Shown here one piece after another: positions 13,562 through 14,694 of a DNA stretch of 14,694 nt; within the stretch, counting starts at the first letter, position 1; every line of letters begins with the position of its first letter. Origin of the DNA: Reyranella sp. (GTDB taxonomy: Bacteria > Pseudomonadota > Alphaproteobacteria > Reyranellales > Reyranellaceae); NCBI GenBank assembly GCA_016780605.1, contig JADHLS010000039.1:1-14694 (forward strand), in the 5' to 3' direction. The notes under the pieces are model-generated. The model was not told the origin of the DNA, did no database searches, and saw only the letters and a list, made by a program, of their open reading frames with translations. Both the position numbers and the translations under genes were made by a program.

Positions 13562-14694
13562 AACTCACCTTTCTCGGCGCTGTTCAGACCGTGACGGGCT
13601 CGAAGTACCTGGTGCAGACGGCGCAGCAACGCATCCTCGTCGACTGTGGCCTGTTTCAGGGCGTCAAAGAGCTGCGCGAGCGCAATTGGCTGCCGCTTCC
13701 CATCGAGGTGCCGTCCCTCGATGCCGTCATTCTGACTCACGCCCATTTGGATCACTCGGGCTACCTGCCTCTGCTTGCCAAGAACGGCTTCAGGGGGCCG
13801 GTGTACTGCACCGAGGCAACGCGCGATCTTTGTGAAATCCTGCTGCCGGACAGCGGCCATCTGCAGGAGCGCGACGCGGAGTTCGCCAATCGGCATGGCT
13901 ACTCGAAGCACAAACCGGCCAAACCGCTCTACACTGCGGCCGATGCCGAGGCGTCCCTGAAATTGCTCAGGCCCGTTCCTTTCGGCGCCGTCCGCAAGCT
14001 CGACGACGACCTCATCGTTCGGTTCCAGCGCGCCGGCCATATCCTTGGCGCAGCCAGCGTTTGGCTCGAAGAGGGCGGAACCTCGCTTCTGTTCAGTGGT
14101 GACCTCGGGCGCCCGAACGACCCCGTGATGTTGGATCCTGCTGTCGCCCAGCCGGTCGACTATCTGGTGGTCGAGTCCACATACGGCAACCGAACCCATG
14201 AGCGGATCGACCCGGAGCTGAGCCTCGCCGAGATCATCTGTTCGACGGCGCGCCGCGGTGGGTCTGTTCTGATACCGGCCTTCGCGGTCGGCCGGACGCA
14301 ATCGATTCTGTACCACCTCCAGCGCCTCAAGGCCGACCGGCGCATCCCCGACCTTCCCGTCTATCTGGATAGCCCCATGGCGATCGATGCATCGGGCATC
14401 TTTTGTCGCCATCTCGACGATCACAAGCTGAGCGACAGCCAGTGTCGGTCTCTCTGTTCGATCGCGCGCTATGTCCGAAGTGTCGAGGAGTCAAAGGCGC
14501 TCAACGGCATGACGATGCCCAAGATCGTCATCTCGGCCAGCGGCATGGCGACCGGCGGGCGCGTCCTTCATCACCTGAAAGTCATGGCACCCGATTCCCG
14601 CAACACCTTCCTCTTTACCGGCTTCCAGGCAGCCGGGACCCGCGGCGCTGCGATGGTGAGCGGTGCGCCGGAAGTCACGATTCATGGGCAGCGG
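13558..14694 (+). CDS. Beta-CASP metallo-beta-lactamase-fold RNase-like protein (3' end outside window)
   Basis: The frame is open from ATG at 13558 to the window end, giving 379 residues; the family usually has 450-470, so about 70-90 are missing. Metallo-beta-lactamase motifs are intact: HAHLDH (61-66, motif 2), the GHILGAA His161 (motif 3) and FSGDLGR Asp182 (motif 4). The beta-CASP part has motif A with Glu206 (VVESTYGNRTH) and motif B at the His pair 338-339 (SASGMATGGRVLHHL); motif C would be past the edge. Proteins of this kind, related to CPSF73, are zinc-dependent RNA endo/exonucleases, or hydrolases of unproven substrate. There is no signal peptide, so it is cytoplasmic. It overlaps the LOG gene by ATGA and so shares its promoter with the FNR-type box. 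Such a pair is known to me from alphaproteobacterial stress gene clusters. Confidence 0.93.
   Translation, partial: MKLTFLGAVQTVTGSKYLVQTAQQRILVDCGLFQGVKELRERNWLPLPIEVPSLDAVILTHAHLDHSGYLPLLAKNGFRGPVYCTEATRDLCEILLPDSGHLQERDAEFANRHGYSKHKPAKPLYTAADAEASLKLLRPVPFGAVRKLDDDLIVRFQRAGHILGAASVWLEEGGTSLLFSGDLGRPNDPVMLDPAVAQPVDYLVVESTYGNRTHERIDPELSLAEIICSTARRGGSVLIPAFAVGRTQSILYHLQRLKADRRIPDLPVYLDSPMAIDASGIFCRHLDDHKLSDSQCRSLCSIARYVRSVEESKALNGMTMPKIVISASGMATGGRVLHHLKVMAPDSRNTFLFTGFQAAGTRGAAMVSGAPEVTIHGQR

Noticed and set aside
13501..14424. 307-codon minus-strand ORF opposite the beta-CASP gene
   Set aside because: The plus strand holds intact HxHxDH, GHILGA and beta-CASP motifs; the antisense product has no recognisable feature.

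Overview
The window is GC-rich DNA (mid-60s % judged by eye) from a proteobacterium. The gene families fit an alphaproteobacterium of the Hyphomicrobiales (Bradyrhizobium/Rhodopseudomonas-like) best: a Crp/Fnr regulator close to the common rhizobial 'GEGCLAGQ' group, LTXXQ/Spy-type periplasmic proteins, a FixH-like protein joined to CusBA, and FNR/FixK boxes beside stress genes. This assignment is an inference from families remembered, not from a search.

Left part (1-3100): the end of a periplasmic multiheme c-type cytochrome (three CxxCH motifs) runs in from the left edge, followed after about 400 bp of apparently empty DNA by an exported diheme cytochrome c. A small exported Met/Gly/Pro-rich protein lies on the minus strand, divergent from a plus-strand protein with two CBS domains and a C-terminal BON-like domain.

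Centre (3347-12308): eight genes all lie on the minus strand. In transcription order they are a Met-rich Spy/CpxP-type LTXXQ protein, an exported His-rich protein, a short exported Cys protein, a Crp/Fnr-family regulator, a second short exported Cys protein, a FixH/YtkA-like periplasmic protein, CusB and CusA. The last three overlap by ATGA, so they are translationally coupled. CusA keeps the three methionines that bind Cu(I)/Ag(I) in E. coli CusA, at the same spacing, so this is a monovalent copper/silver export locus. No outer-membrane CusC and no CusF are present. A perfect FNR-type box (TTGAT-N4-ATCAA) with a well-placed -10 candidate precedes the first short Cys gene and could place the regulator and cus genes under low-oxygen control, which would make sense because Cu(I) prevails under those conditions.

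Right part (12451-14694): a plus-strand pair, a LOG-family phosphoribohydrolase-like protein and a beta-CASP metallo-beta-lactamase-fold protein (cut by the window end), overlaps by ATGA and has a near-consensus FNR box upstream. Together with the CBS-BON protein this resembles the hypoxia/stress gene sets of alphaproteobacteria.

The most distinctive unexplained signals are a 21-bp sequence occurring twice (2154-2174 and 12451-12471, 19/21 identical), each time upstream of a minus-strand gene for a Met-rich exported protein and next to a -35-like element; the Cys-rich Crp/Fnr regulator whose recognition helix does not look like that of FNR; and the two short Cys-bearing exported proteins with similar PPE(R)PPPR-type tails. 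The picture is one of periplasmic copper handling coupled to oxygen status.
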